The notes beneath the pieces were generated by a model. The model did not search any database, was not told the origin of the DNA, and saw only the letters and a list, made by a program, of their open reading frames with translations. Positions 5,853 through 5,898 of a stretch of 5,898 nucleotides of DNA are shown piece after piece (positions within the stretch are counted from its first letter, which is position 1; each line of letters starts with the position of its first letter). Origin of the DNA: Parvularculaceae bacterium (GTDB lineage Bacteria; Pseudomonadota; Alphaproteobacteria; Caulobacterales; Parvularculaceae); contig JACADX010000028.1 in assembly GCA_013389125.1 (NCBI GenBank), positions 1 to 5,898 on the forward strand, written 5' to 3'. The position numbers and the translations under genes are program-made.

Positions 5853-5898
5853 GGTGCTTGCTCTCGTATTTGATCGCCGCGGCGTTTGCGCGCTGAAC

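Overview
The window is GC-rich (by eye in the mid-60s percent), with short intergenic gaps and genes overlapping by ATGA-type junctions. The tyrosyl-radical ribonucleotide reductase beta subunit and the DUF2905 protein look like those of alphaproteobacteria. The best guess is a member of the Hyphomicrobiales, possibly a Methylocystis- or Beijerinckia-like organism. That placement rests on recalled similarity and base composition, not on a search.

Bases 1-3765 (+ strand) are a compact type I secretion operon: the C-terminal half of a TolC-family outer-membrane channel (cut by the window edge), an LssB/LapB-type ABC exporter (604 aa), and an HlyD-family membrane fusion protein (423 aa). The junctions overlap by 8 and 4 bases, so the three parts of the inner-membrane to outer-membrane conduit are probably co-translated. 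No substrate (RTX protein or large adhesin) is visible; it would lie upstream of base 1 or elsewhere.

Bases 3766-3968 are a 203-base spacer with an inverted repeat, a short near-palindrome and three clustered GANTC sites. It leads into nrdB (3969-5087), the class I ribonucleotide reductase radical subunit. All six carboxylate/histidine metal ligands and the radical tyrosine are present at E. coli spacing. The protein carries a basic, Ala-rich C-terminal tail. Its partner nrdA is not in the window.

Bases 5088-5198 hold no gene. A DUF2905 two-helix membrane protein lies on the - strand (5199-5399), convergent to nrdB. It is divergent from a 74-aa hypothetical protein on the + strand (5534-5758). 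The 134-base divergent spacer contains an 11-bp perfect hairpin and a second 6-bp inverted repeat. The small gene is followed by a good candidate intrinsic terminator, which is nested inside a larger inverted repeat (5767-5852). Bases 5853-5898 show nothing I can assign.

Overall this is mostly ordinary housekeeping and secretion content. The most unexplained signals are the intergenic inverted repeats, the missing N-terminal domain of the exporter, the NrdB tail and the unassigned 74-aa protein. I see no sign of a novel multi-gene system.
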